Counted from the first letter of the stretch, positions 22,978-34,445 are shown. The stretch: 64,000 nt of DNA from Rhyacophila brunnea (GCA_022495005.1 JAGYXB010001569.1:1674001-1738000), one strand, 5' to 3'. Notes: generated from the sequence alone by a model not told the origin. A program made the numbers and translations.

Positions 22978-25239
22978 AGGTGCATTGGGGTAATTCCGAC
23001 AGGAATTTCTATGAGATGACTAGAGGTTATATATTTCGGTTAATTATTCAAAGTGTTTTATATTTACTGCCATTATTGTTTTACCTCTGTGTACTTAAAG
23101 AAAAGATCTATGATAAATATATATTAGATTCTTGAATAAATAGTTGGGTTCTTTAAATTGAGAATTTGAAATATTGAGTCATTTTTTTTTTGCATTGGGG
23201 AAATTACGAACTATCTTGGGGTAATTCCGAAATTATTCAAAAGTTGATATTATTGCACTTTGACCGAAGGTTTACCTTTCTTTTTTGACCGTAATTACTC
23301 CTAACACAAAATATCATTAATTTTGTTAATAGTATCCATAATCCCTAACTTTTGATACTATTAGTTCGGAATTACCCCAAAAAAAGATAGTGGTTCTCAA
23401 CATTTCAGTTAAGAACTTAGGATTAAAGGGATTGTGGAACGGGATGGAGCAGAGCAGGTTTATTCCCGGTTGTTACTACCAGTTTTGTTCCCAGCGGTGA
23501 CAAATAATGAGAAAAAAATTCCCAATATGACACAAGTACTTACCACCTTAAATCAATAAAATAAAGACGAGGAAAATCAAAGAAGGTGATAATTTTAAAA
23601 ATCAATTTTTATTTGAGTCTACATTCTTATTTGACTACTTTGATAGAACAATATTTTTTATAAAGATATCTTTTGTTTACTTACTGCTTTTTGCATAGCA
23701 AAATAAACTTTCTTCATACCCATACAATTAAATTAGTCATTAAAAATGTTAAATCAAAGTCGGAACTTGTCTTTTTAATCATTTTCATCTACTTTTATGG
23801 CATAAACTTATAATTTATTCCTGCTAGTAAGCCTAAAACTAAAATGCGGGCTACACTGTTAAAAAAATATAACAGAATTGCATGGTCTGAAAGCCTCACA
23901 TATACATAATAATGATCTATTGGTTTGGTACGCAATCAGTCAAATTAAATTCTATCTTCTATTCTTCTATCTAAATTCTATCTAATGACTCTGGAACGTT
24001 GTCACTATCTTTTCTTTTGGTCGTAATAAAGGTTAGCTGCTGGTGTGGTCTCATAGTTTTTAAGAAGTTGATAGAGAAGTATGTTTCCTCATGTTTTATT
24101 ATTTCTTCTATGAACCCAATATAGTACCTCCATTTTTTCTGATTGAATATCTGACAAGTACTGAATTATTTAATTTGTAATTTTCCTTCATGGCAGGGTC
24201 CTTTTCTTGAGTTTTGTGTACTATATCTTTATTTTTCAGTTTTAGTAGCAGTTGTTCATCTTTGTCTTTTTCTTTTGAGTCTTCTCTAGTTGTCATATTT
24301 TTTCCTTTTATAAAAATATCAACGTTGTCTTTGTCATCTCTTTCGATGTGTCCTTTCTCTTCGTTTTTTTGTCTGTTTTATCCGCTTGATTTGCTTTACC
24401 TTTACTTTTTTTGCCAACACCTTTACTCTTAGTACAGAGAGAATTTGAATCGTTGTTGGTGAGTATCTTTTCCTCAGTTAAGCTTTCACCATATTTCACA
24501 TCTTTTGTTTTTTTTGTGACCTTGGTTCTTCCTTGTATATTTTTCAATCATCTGAGAAGAGAATCCATCAATTCTTTAAAATCAAGATAATCTATAATAT
24601 CAGCATTGCTATATTCGTTCATGATGTCGGATACACTAGTTATGCTGTTAAGTGAAGGGTGGCGTTACCGCACTTAGCCAAGATTATAATAGGGCGTGCG
24701 ATAGCTTCTTATTAGGACGACGCTAAATTTACTTACTTTAATATTAATTTAATTAAGTATATTATGTACATCTAAATTAGATATAATTTTATTTTCTTTA
24801 CAGATTGAGAATCACTGCCAATTACTATGAAAAAGTTAAGTGGGCTATTGCGGAATGAATATATATCGGAATAACCCCAAAGGGGTATTTCCGAAAAAAA
24901 AATAAAAACACAGCTAGGACGTTGTGATCCTCTCACAAAATCGTAAAAAACGATAATCTATCGTAAAAGCAATCACTTATTCAAATAACTTACCAGAATT
25001 CCGAGATATGTAAGTTGGGGTAATTACGAATCAGCAAAAATGGCGCGAAAAACACTTCTCCCAAAAAACTTGATGGTATGCACGCATTGTTGACACTATC
25101 GACTAGCGACGACTTACGAGGCGATCACAATGAACATGGCTTCTAGACTAAATGTTGCCAATAGGAAAATATCGCTTCGATTGGTAGAATTTTTGAACTT
25201 TCGGAATATACCCATATTCGGAATTACCCCAATGCACCT
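22978..25239 (-). mobile_element. Tc1/mariner/pogo-type element, 2.26 kb, decayed
   Basis: The termini are AGGTGCATTGGGGTAATTCC and its exact inverse, ending at 25239, with TA on each side (22976-22977 and 25240-25241). Degenerate GGGGTAATTCCGA copies recur near both ends (for example 23219, 23365, 24872 and 25017) and may be subterminal binding sites. A minus-strand coding remnant lies at 24108-24615. No intact DDE catalytic core was recognised. Confidence 0.88.
24108..24615 (-). pseudogene. C-terminal part of a pogo/Tigger-like transposase (tentative)
   Basis: The minus strand reads MNEYSNADIIDYLDFKEL, then a stop at about 24548, then a long lysine/aspartate-rich stretch, and, in a second frame, LNNSVLVRYSIRKNGG. 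The acidic-lysine linker followed by a VLVxYxxKK segment resembles the C-terminal tails of insect pogo-like proteins. The TA duplication of the host element agrees. It is broken by at least one stop and one frame change. Confidence 0.45.
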
Positions 25240-25489
25240 TAACATTATATTGTTTGCTACATTGATAAATGATAAAGAAAAATAAATAAATGTGTAACGG
25301 AGTATGAAATTAAAAAATCAGTTTTAGAATTATATTACATTGATATAACAGTTGAATGAAACGGGAAAATCGATTAAAATTTTAAAAGCAAGAGCAAACA
25401 TTATTATAATAACAAAAATACTTGAGTGATTGAACATGTGTAAAATACAAAATTATGTTTGTTTGTTCCTTCCAATTTTAATTTTTTAG

Positions 25490-25860
25490 CGCGAATGAAG
25501 ACAACGTTGAGCTACTTTACAAGCTACAAGCCAGCGAATTTACAATCTGCTTGTAAACTCGCCCAGTGTCACCATCGAACTAGCTAACAAGCAGATTGTA
25601 AACAATCGACCGAGAAAAGTTGAAATCCGGGCTACTTTACTCGCTACTCGCTGGCGTGTGGGCCGATCTGCGTCTGCGCAGTAGAGCGATAGTGGCGAAC
25701 CAACCGGTAAAAAAAAGAACTACTCAATACGTCCTGTCAAATAGTACCAAAAATGACGGTTTCGACTCGCTAGCTTGTTGGCTTCTGAGCGAGTGGAAAG
25801 TTTTGTGTGTCATCATCACAATCGCACTAGCTGTCTCGCCGACTAGCAGCTTATAAAGTA
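25490..25860. other. GC-richer block with repeated motifs, unidentified
   Basis: Contains several related short segments (GAGCTACTTTACAAGCTACAAG, CGGGCTACTTTACTCGCTAC, ACAAGCAGATTGTAAAC against TTTACAATCTGCTTGT). The TTTACAATCTGCTTGT pair is inverted, which suggests part of a transposon end. No coding interpretation. Confidence 0.35.
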
Positions 25861-25929
25861 CCTAAATGTCATCGACGCTTTACTTTGGATTCGATTTTGA
25901 TTTGGTAGGTATTCTTTTGTGTGACTTTT

Positions 25930-26347
25930 ACTGCTGTCAAAATTATTTTTATCTTATACGCCTCGTCTATCTATAAAATATCTAAAATTATGCAATTAAA
26001 TCATACATCATTTTGGATATTTTATAGATAGAATAATATTTTTTATCTATTATAATTTGGTTTAGGCAGGGCTTTAAAATTTTTGAATTTAAAAAAAATT
26101 AACCAACAATATGTGTAATATGTCTTCTTAATCCAACGAAAACAAATTAGTATGAATAAAAAATTGTGCACAATTTTGTCGTTTCACCCAAAATATACCA
26201 AAACTATTTTTAGACAGCCATTAATTGATTTTTAAAAACTAACCAACAACATCTGTAAATTATTGTAGTATTAGTTCAATAAACACTAACAATGTTTAAT
26301 GTGCACTATTTGTGGCGGATCTTAACAGCCTACCTCCACTCTTCGCT
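25930..26347 (+). mobile_element. hAT element, left-truncated copy of 47400-48004
   Basis: Shares the interior (CCAACGAAAACAAATTAGTATGAA, GTGCACAATTTTGTCG) and the right terminus (CAGCCTACCTCCACTCTTCGCTACTG) with 47400-48004. The left terminus is missing. The right end abuts a fragment of the CACCGTG MITE family (26352-26450). Confidence 0.75.
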
Positions 26348-26351
26348 ACTG

Positions 26352-26450
26352 GTATACGGTCATTTCTTTCCGATAAGAAAGCTCACGGCGAACTGTGCAC
26401 GGTGAAGTGTTTTACGTACAATTTACATGTAACCAATAATATTATTGTCA
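26352..26450. repeat. CACCGTG-type MITE fragment
   Basis: Carries ATACGGTCATTTCTTTCCG, GCTCACGGCGAACTGTG and TTTACGTACAATTTACATG, the right end of the family. Confidence 0.7.
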
Positions 26451-26751
26451 TTCGCGATAAATATTCGGCTGTCAATTTTGTGTTACGTCGCATTTCATTA
26501 CGTAATATTATTATTAGGCGTGTTGCTGCTTGCTGCAGTACTGATAAAGGAAACTAATCACGAGCTTTAGCCATTGATAATAGAGTAGCAAAATGCCATT
26601 GGTTACTCTTCACTGGCTTTGATATGCAATCATTTTCGTTTTTAGGTCACCCATGTTCATACGATCATAAGTCAGTGACGTCCTTCAGAGCTAGGATCAT
26701 TATTATTCGACTACAGCATCCTTAACAGCAAGGTTAACGCGCCATAATATA

Positions 26752-27334
26752 CAGTCGAACTTGGTTATTACGAGGAAGATGGGAGCGACTGAATTTGCTC
26801 GTTATAAGCATTACTCGTTATATAACATTTTTCGCGCCACGTTCTATTTAAGCATAGACATAAAAAATCTGAAAAACGTCGTAAAAATCCCCGAAACAAG
26901 CATGGCATTCATAAACTACAAAATAATTTGTTTATTGTAATGAAATGCTGAGCGGCGCTGGTAGGTACCTACTGACTTCACAAAGCTTGGATTTTTTACA
27001 TGCAATTTCAACCATATGCATGGATACTTTTTAATGTTGTCGGCGAAAACACCAATTAGGTACTTGGACACTTAACTAGTATCATAAACGTAATCCGACA
27101 CCGGCGGCATCGGTCTAGTTAAATTCCTGGTTGGATTTTATTGCTTAGGGTCGAAAATGTTGTTTAAACGATCGACACATTAACAGTTTTGCTCGGTACC
27201 TATACCCGAGAAGTAGCTCGTTGTAAAAGTGAATAAATGTATGCAGAAAATCGTAAACTAAAATGTCAACGAATGTTTCCTCATTAAATCCGAGATCTCG
27301 CTATTTCTGTGATCGTAATAACCAAGTTCGACTG
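26752..27334 (+). mobile_element. Mariner-type MITE, complete
   Basis: Inverted termini CAGTCGAACTTGGTTATTAC, with TA on each side (26750-26751 and 27335-27336). The second segment, GCTCGTTATAAGCATTACTCG, is also typical of these ends. The 583-bp interior has no intact frame. A decayed inverted copy is at 11426-11975. Confidence 0.88.
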
Positions 27335-28004
27335 TATGTGCAATTATAATGCTTGATGCATTGCAATCGGATCTATGACTCGATAAAATCAAAATAAAAG
27401 AAATTCTAATAAGTAATCTGTTTTTGGCAACTTTACTCTCCGTGACATCTCCTGGTTTAGCGTCCATATCTTCCACACCATATAAAGAATTGCGACCGTA
27501 CAAGTAAAATGCTAAGTTGGCAACCCTGATCAGTATCGGTAGGTATCTGAAATATGCTGATTTATTGTAATTGTTGATAGATCAGTTGTTTTGAGTTATT
27601 TGTTCATCTTAAAACTTGAGCATGAGTAGGTTATGAAGTCATGATACGAAAAGTGACTATATTTATTTTTAAATTCGAAATCCTCAGTGAAAAAAACCTT
27701 CAATGAGTTTTAGGTATTTAGTACGCCACTAACTGAAGTCTATAAGCTACAATCAGTATCAATTTGATACACATAAAAAAACGACCACATACAAATGTAA
27801 ATAAGCGACTCATGCATGACAAAATGTCAATAAAAAGCGTTATACTTCTGACTGCTTTCATTACGAACAGCTGTCCCCAACCTTTGAACCCGTGAATTAT
27901 ATTTATTACACGGCATATCCAAGGGAACGTATGCTTTTTAGAATTAGTCCAGATGGAGAGACTGAAACTGTATACACAATCAGAGAGACACAGTTTCTTT
28001 TCTG

Positions 28005-28440
28005 ATTTACCTATTTGAGACTATAGTATATATAATACAACAATTCGTGGTGCTAGACCGGGAAGTGGTTGTGGCTCCCACTCCTTACCTCCGTAACTTG
28101 GTATCTACTTGATGGGCACCGGACGCGTACCTTGAATTCGTCGACAATCTACATAATAATAAGACAAACCCAGTTTATTTTGTGATTCGTTTATATAAGA
28201 CCATAGTATATACGAAAAGACATGGTGCCGTGCCAGGAAGTCGTCGTGGCTCCTACTCCTCACCTCCCTAACTTGGTATTTGATGAGCACTGCGCGGTGG
28301 ATTCGCCTGCATAATATGGTATCAACTGATTGTTTTGTGATTCCTCTACTTGACAGTTGACACGATACGGAAAATCATGGTGGCAGCACGGGAAGTGGCC
28401 GTGGATCCAACTCCTCACTCCTGTGACTTTGAATTACAAT
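28005..28440 (+). repeat. Three imperfect tandem copies of a ~165-bp unit
   Basis: The segment from GGTGCTAGACCGGGAAGTGG through CTCCTTACCTCCGTAACTTGG recurs, diverged, near 28222-28280 and 28378-28435. Spacing is about 155-175 bp. No coding frame runs through all three units. Confidence 0.65.
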
Positions 28441-30840
28441 GGCAGTGTGCGAGTGCTTTAGTTTCATATATAATGAGAGACATAGTTTGACATTGAATAT
28501 TATTTAAAGCTGGCCATTGGCTTCAAGAATACGTATCGTACCAGGCAGATAATTGACTTTGTTGTATTTTATACCTACATACCATAAGGCGCATGACCTT
28601 AGTAAGACCCTTAAGTAAGAATACACAGTACCTATATTAGTAGTTTGGTTGCGAAACAAAGTTTTTTATTGTTAAATTCTACGATAAAAAATAGTATTTT
28701 AATGAAAATTAGGGCATATAAATCTTACAAACTTGTATCTGTGGTGTTAGCATTATTATTATTCTTCTTCATCGTCGGAACCTTGTGGCTGAGGTTCATG
28801 ACCCGAAAGGTCTCCACCCGTTCTTATGCCGATAGAATTATAATTGGTATATTAGGGCGCCGTACAAAAATCCTCGCAGCAAGGGCACGGTGAAAAGTTC
28901 AAAAAACAGCTGCCAAGTGATGAATACAAAATACTTTGAAAGCATTATAAACACTTTAACAACTTCGCAATTACTAAATACCTGTTTACTAGGATTAATT
29001 AATAATTTTAATACATGTTATTTTAATATAATATAGTGATGTAATGGAAGGAAATACAATAAATATGGCCAGGCCAGTTGGCAATTTATGTGAAGCCGTA
29101 TCACATAAATCAATGAAATGGATATTCTCACCTTGTGGCAGATATCGACTGTCAAGTTCAAGGTATTAAATGTATATACACTGGGGTTTATTGCGAGTTT
29201 AACCAAATGCAGGTATATCCAACGCGGGATGGATTTTGATCGATAACACCATAGGAATTTAGTGTGAAAATGTAAAAAGTATCTATTATAATAATCATGG
29301 CGCTTTTGCAGTGGACTGTAATTTGAAGATGCTGGTTAGTGGATTACGGATTCAGGGGGGGGGGGGTTGACAGGGTGCCAGACACTGACTTTTATATTGA
29401 GAGGGCTGGCGCGCGCTGGAGCTGGTTCGGTGTTCACGCACTCACGCACTGGTAAACGAACGGTTCGAAATGTCACTTATACGGTTTCACTTGGTTTTGG
29501 GATGAATGATGATGAAAAGTTCAGGATGGTTCGGGCGATTCGTAGCGCAACGAAGGTCGAACAGATGTATTTTGGCTGAGTTACTCTGTGGTTAGCTTTA
29601 ACAACCTACACGCGCCCGCTGTCTTGATGTAACTCCTTGTAACGTCAAAAGGGTACTCGATGGACGAATCACCCTATACGCACAGCGGGTATATAATTCA
29701 CAAGTGCCAGTTAGCGACGGTAAAATTATAACAAGCCTGCACGCTACCGCTTTTTTGATGTCACTAAACTTAACTTCCAATTTCGGTCGACTCATGACCC
29801 GTTACTGCTGACTTGCCTGGTCTTGTGACAATAATTGGGGATTAGAGGATGCTGGGGACAAAATGATGAATACGACCATGATTGGCCCAACAAAATAATA
29901 ACATTGAGGGTTTGTAGGGGATGCATTAACATTCCAAATTTTTCCAATCCGCTTACATCTTAACATTTTATATTATTTAAGAATTAAACACTGACTTCCT
30001 AAGTAAGTATTACAATTTAAAGGCAAAATACGTACGTCGCCTTTATTCTATTATTGTTTTTGTCAGGCAATCGTCTATTTAGAGATGAACAATGATGTTG
30101 ACTAAAACATGACATGAATTACAATTAAAATCACACTCGTTTATGAAATAATTGAGTGTTTTGCGTCGACTTAAAAAACTGCATTTTTTTCGAACAGTCC
30201 AGTTCGCCTCTCATGTCCAGTAATATAATATTATGTGCCTCTTTGGAGGTTACAGTGAGCGCAAAAACGACCGCTAAACCACAGCCACCGGTGCTAACCA
30301 CACATTCCAGACTGCATTTACCATAATGTGCATTGGCTGCGTGGAGTGTTACAATCGGATAAAACTAGCTACCGAAATCAGAAAGACCACAGCTGATAAA
30401 TCAAATGATAGCCACTCGTACCCCGCCGATTACTTTACCATACCTCGTCACTTCCTTCGCTGATTCTCTAAATTCTCCGGGTAACAATCAAATCTCAATT
30501 TCCCAAATACATCCATGCGCTTGAACGATTTTTTATTTGTATTTTGTGTAATTTATAAAAAACAATTCACGTCCACGGAATCAACTATAAAAGATGTTTA
30601 CGTCTAAGTACCTACATATTATTTATAATATTAGCAATTTTCGCTTGATTTCCCGTCTCGTAGAAACGCATGATTTGCCTACTCGTACGGGGCGTCACTA
30701 ATTTTAACATTGTTAGTTCTGTGAAATCTAAAACGGTATTATAAAAAAAACATGAATTTATGAAGATTAGGCCTCCTTTATTTTTTTTCCGACGAATCGG
30801 CTGCGTCATTTGCGTCGAAGAAAATCGCAGCCCGCCAGCA
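28441..30840. other. No gene recognised
   Basis: An 82-codon plus-strand frame at 28645-28893 has a hydrophobic stretch (LVSVVLALLLFFFIVGTLWL) that could span a membrane, but there is no family match, splice context or second copy to support it. A run of 12 G lies at 29355-29366. Nothing else was identified. Confidence 0.35.
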
Positions 30841-30847
30841 ACGGCGC

Positions 30848-31196
30848 CGGTTACATGTAAATTGTACGTATATATTACATTTCACAGTAGCATAGTTCGC
30901 GTGAGCTTTCTTATTGGAAAGAGATGACCGTATACTATACGGTCTCATATTTTATCAGATTCAATATGAACATTAATTCAATTTTCATAGCTGATTTTGG
31001 CAAAATTCATGAATTATTCAAGAATGAAAACCTAACCTAACAAATAATCCAGTATAAAGGCTATTTTCAAAATTTGTTTGCTGCTGGCTTCCTGTCTGTA
31101 AACCGACAAGAACCGTGTTTCATTTAGACATGAATGTTATGTCAGTACTATACCTACGACCCAAAGAGGTTGGACGGCCTTTAATATACGACCATA
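30848..31196 (+). mobile_element. CACCGTG-type MITE copy
   Basis: Nearly continuous copy of the family, from GGTTACATGTAAATTGTACG to GACCCAAAGAGGTTGGACGG. It gives the uninterrupted reference for the copy at 9779-10540. The right terminus continues, after unrelated sequence, as a fragment at 32033-32100. Confidence 0.75.
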
Positions 31197-31330
31197 TTTT
31201 AATAAACTATTTCTTTTATTCAACGAATAAGACACAAGTTTTCAGAATGAAACATTCTATATTCTGAATATACATAATTTGAAAACATCTCATGCATATA
31301 CACACTAGAAAAAAAAGTTTTGTAGAGAAA

Positions 31331-31445
31331 AATACGATACCCGACGGAACTTAAACCTGTATCTGCTGCACCCGTAGTTTAACTGGTAAAACATACTGGC
31401 GCGAATCCAGCAGATACAGGTTCAAGTGCCGTCGGGTGCAGTATT
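31331..31445. repeat. Inverted duplication around a tRNA-like sequence
   Basis: The left arm 31331-31368 and right arm 31408-31445 are near-perfect reverse complements (AATAC, ACCCGACGG, AACCTGTATCTGCTG and their inverses). The right arm is the 3' half of the tRNA-like unit at 31368-31439, so the tRNA 3' half appears twice, head to head. Confidence 0.75.
31368..31439 (+). pseudogene. tRNA-like sequence (tRNA pseudogene or SINE head)
   Basis: The 72 nt have a perfect 7-bp acceptor stem (GCACCCG with CGGGTGC), an A-box-like TAGTTTAACTGG, a possible D stem GTTT/AAAC, an anticodon stem CTGG/CCAG and a B-box-like GGTTCAAGT. The T stem has mismatches and the anticodon loop lacks the usual T33, so I do not assign an anticodon or call it a working tRNA gene. 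Confidence 0.55.
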
Positions 31446-31951
31446 TTATTACCACGTTACCATGTTTTTCTTAGCTCGTATTCTTGTTTGTCCTGTGGTT
31501 GTTTATCCAGTACAAATCTTGCAATCGATTATTAACTAACTTCCCGACTAGCTAGACATTTAAAACTTTTAGAATATACCAGAACACGATGCCAATGCAT
31601 TATTGTAATACTTTTAGTCATCTTTAAGTAGAATTGAATTAATTTTCAGTTAATTCTGTTTTGTATGAAAAGTTATTTCGGAAAAAATCCGTAATCCAAT
31701 CCACTATTATTGGTTACTAAGGGGGTGATCCTAGTAACAAAATTGTTAATATATAGGTACGTGCGTTACTATGGAAATCAAAATGACATTTCAGTATTCT
31801 GTATTTGTTTGTTTGTTGCAAAATAGCAAAAAAATGATTTGTTGACAATTGCCTTGTTTGTCCTAAATTATTAATACATAGAATTGTCAAGTTTATATGA
31901 TTCAACAGAAAATTTAAAGACGTGGTATATAAAAAGTTCTTTTTATCTTGT
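31446..31951 (-). repeat. Dispersed repeat family A, copy 1
   Basis: On the minus strand it runs from ACAAGATAAAAAGAACTTTTTATA to the AACGTGGTAATAAAA end. Copies are at 34713-37058 (expanded and interrupted), 40829-41270 and 46552-47059. All share ATTTCAGTATT, GTAACGCACGTATAT, GGATTGGATTACGG and CTAGCTAGTCGGGAAGTTAG. No coding core or clear inverted termini, so the class is unknown. Base 31624 onward keeps the intact TTAA site that is occupied in the 34713 copy. Confidence 0.75.
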
Positions 31952-32032
31952 AATTATTTTCTTTTCCTTTCTACAAAACGATTTTTTCTAGCGTGTATAT
32001 ATGCATGAGATGTTTTCAAATTATGTATATAC

Positions 32033-32100
32033 GACCATAATATATTTCCGATCAACATTTCGCGGTGAAGTGTGACACGGCGAACTGCATACGTACAAGT
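32033..32100. repeat. CACCGTG-type MITE terminal fragment
   Basis: Contains GACCATAATATATTTCCG, TTCGCGGTGAAGTGTGACACG and GGCGAACTGCATACGTAC, the terminus of the family. Confidence 0.65.
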
Positions 32101-32734
32101 ATCCCTGACATGGCGGCAGCCATGTAGCGTAATATCGATTTCAAAGTTCAAGTCGTTTGAAAAAGCCACAGTGCGCTTACTGACCAATTTCAAACTTTAT
32201 TTAACTGACCACTGCGGTCGTCCAATGTCACCCGACGGCGGACGTCGCGAAGAAAAGGCTTGTCACGCGATAATCTTCGACGAGGATTTGATTGCTCGTC
32301 GATGTTGCAAGGCTTTGTTAGATTACTGAGTTTACTCAGTAAACAATCACGAGGAGATAGATATTGGTTATTGATGGATTAGCGCGTCATTTCATAAAAT
32401 TTAATATGAGATTAAAACGATACAGATAAAACACAATATGGCTAGATAATTTATTAAGCGCGTGCGAGGATTGACAACAATGGAAGATTATAGAACAGAC
32501 TAATATTAAATGTTATATTCGAGTACCTACATATTAATACTATCGACCGAAGGTAGGTAGGTACTGATGGAAGTTGAATTTAAATTCTAATGGATTTAAG
32601 TTTTATATTATTAAACATGGACGAAGGACGCACCCAGGAAATCACGGCCGCAGATTTAGTCTGATAAGTGATAGACTGTAACAAGCAATGCAATTTATGA
32701 ACAATGAAATGCGCTTCCTGTTTATCCAATACAC
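32101..32734. other. No gene recognised
   Basis: Plus-strand frames here are short and have no family resemblance. No repeats in this window match the stretch. Confidence 0.35.
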
Positions 32735-32814
32735 CAGTGGTCTTCAAACTGTGTTCCACGGCACCTCCCTGGGGGTTCCGCGATTCAAAAAAACCGACAA
32801 ATAGACCTAGTGTG

Positions 32815-32990
32815 AGGCCTCAGTGCCAGTGTTCGGCGCAACGTTGAGCGTTGTGCGCAACTCAAACGTATAACCGTATAAATGTATAACCAAAAAAAGA
32901 CATTGTCTACGAATATTTTCACACACAGTTATACGTTTGAGTTGCGCAAAACGCTCAACGCTGCGCCGAACGCTGCCACTCAAGGGCCTT
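32815..32990. repeat. Palindromic MITE-like unit 1
   Basis: Left arm GGCCTCAGTGCCAGTGTTCG with GCGCAACTCAAACGTATAAC. Right arm is the near inverse, from GTTATACGTTTGAGTTGCGC to CACTCAAGGGCC. The loop is about 50 bp. Confidence 0.75.
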
Positions 32991-33254
32991 ATGTTAGAAC
33001 TTGCGAGTCCCAGTCGCACGGTCGACATGACGTCATATGACATCATTGTGACGTACTACCGGAGTGATAATAGCATTCGAGAAATTAACGCTGCTCAAAC
33101 ACTGGCGTTATCCATTGTCCCCATACACAAATAGGTGTTTCAGCATGTTTGAGCCGTGTGCGTTGGGCGGCTTGCCTCGAACGTGTATTGGCTTACGTCA
33201 CAATTACGCCATGTCGTCGGGTGACTTAATGTCACAAGTTAGAACATAAGGCCC
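32986..33254. repeat. Palindromic MITE-like unit 2
   Basis: Termini GGGCCTTATGTTAGAACTTG and CAAGTTAGAACATAAGGCCC. The interior carries TGACGTCATATGACATCATT and TGTGACGTA. It abuts unit 1 and is the inverted partner of unit 3. Confidence 0.75.
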
Positions 33255-33540
33255 CAGCACCGCGATTTCCTAACTATCGACTCGTGTGGCACCAGACGAC
33301 ATGACGTAATTGTGACGTCAGCCAATACACGCTCGAAGCATGCCGCCCGCCCGCAGTTCCCACCGTAGATATTATTACGATGAAACACCTATATGTGTAT
33401 GGTGACAATGAATAGCGCTGCTGTCGGAGTAGCGTTATATTCTCGAGCGCTATTATCACTCCGGTAGTACGTCACAATGATGTCATATGACGTCATGTCG
33501 ACCGGGCAGCTGGCACTCGCAAGTTCTGACATCGGGCCCC
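33250..33540. repeat. Palindromic MITE-like unit 3 (inverted copy of unit 2)
   Basis: Reverse-complement relative of 32984-33256, with ACTCCGGTAGTACGTCAC, ATGATGTCATATGACGTCAT and AACTTGCGAGT in inverse. Together units 2 and 3 can fold into a stem of about 250 bp with mismatches. Confidence 0.75.
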
Positions 33541-33705
33541 TGGACGTACACCTAGACTTCGACAAATTGTGTAAAAAAAATGTAATTATTTTAAGATATA
33601 TTTTTCTAATGATGGGATGATGTTCCCCGAAAAAAACTTATAATTCTAAGGGCTCCGTGAGTCGACAAATTTTACGACCACTGTAATAGACATTTCATAA
33701 GCCAC

Positions 33706-33800
33706 ACTTGGTTACATGTAAATAAATTGTAGGATGCAGTTCGCCGTAGAATAGCTCACCGTGAGCTGTTGTGTCATCAAGAGATATAGAGCCGTATAAC
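33706..33800. repeat. CACCGTG-type MITE fragment
   Basis: Starts at TGGTTACATGTAAATAAATTG and includes GCAGTTCGCCGTAGAATAGC and CTCACCGTGAGC. Confidence 0.6.
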
Positions 33801-33884
33801 ATTGAGTAAAAAAAAAAAATACGTTTCGTGGTGCATTTCAGACAGTAATATTCCAATCCTATTAGATTCAATTAGAACATTAAT

Positions 33885-34250
33885 TTGTATCAAATATCTG
33901 ATAATAACGCTGTCATTATGCATCATCATCATAATCAGCCTGAATCTGCTGTAAATGCTGAAACTGCTGGATGAAGGCCTCTTCAAGCTGATTCCACTTC
34001 TTTCATTCCTGTGCGTTGCGTTGCCACGTAATTCCGTAGAACTTAATCATTTCATCGATCCAGCTGCTTCTAGGTCTACCTTGCGGACGTTTTGTACCTC
34101 TTGGGTACCACTCGATGATTATATTTGACAATGATTGTCCCTTCTTCGATCTATGTGTCCGGCCCATTTCCATTTGAGGTTTTTAGTGAACTCTATTGCA
34201 TCGCAAACCCTTGTATGTTTCCTTATCCACTCATTATTATCAGATATTTA
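33885..34250 (-). pseudogene. RTE-like non-LTR retrotransposon C-terminus, decayed
   Basis: The minus strand reads EWIRKHTRVCDAIEFTKNLK, then WKWAGHI, IIIEWYPRGTKRPQGRPRSS and WIDEMIKFYG across frame breaks, followed by WNQLEEAFIQQ. The KWxWAGHI...RRPxGRPxxxWxDD...W pattern marks the C-terminal end of RTE/BovB-like reverse-transcriptase proteins. At least two frame disruptions are present, so it is inactive. Confidence 0.8.
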
Positions 34251-34358
34251 ATAGGTACGACTTGATCCTTACGACAACATACTTGCTAACCACCTTAGAA
34301 CCATTCAGAAATATATATTCGATATGATTGTATTCATTTCTAATGTACGTACCCACCT

Positions 34359-34445
34359 AGGCCCGTTTCAGACGAGACACCGGTGTCACGCTAGATATAA
34401 TATAGGACGCCTTTGTTTATGAATATTATGTCTGAAACGGGCCCT
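34359..34445. mobile_element. Tiny hairpin MITE
   Basis: Inverted termini TAGGCCCGTTTCAGAC and GTCTGAAACGGGCCCTA enclose about 55 bp starting with GAGACACCGGTGTCAC, itself a short palindrome. A single related arm is near 503-545. Confidence 0.7.

Larger units (their letters stand above)
32735..33683. mobile_element. hAT-like element containing a palindrome cluster
   Basis: The termini are CAGTGGTCTTCAAACTGTG at 32735 and, inverted, CAGTGGTCGTAAAATTTG ending at 33683. Flanking octamers CAATACAC (32727-32734) and TAATAGAC (33684-33691) agree at six of eight. The subterminal parts carry CACGGCACC and CTCACGGAGCCC segments. The middle is filled by three palindromic repeats (32815-33540). Confidence 0.65.

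Noticed and set aside
28105..28290. Minus-strand frame inside the tandem array
   Set aside because: The frame is not kept in the other two units of the array.
28645..28893. Small membrane protein
   Set aside because: One hydrophobic segment in an AT-rich frame is expected by chance. There is no homology, splice context or repeat copy to support it, so it is only mentioned in the stretch entry.
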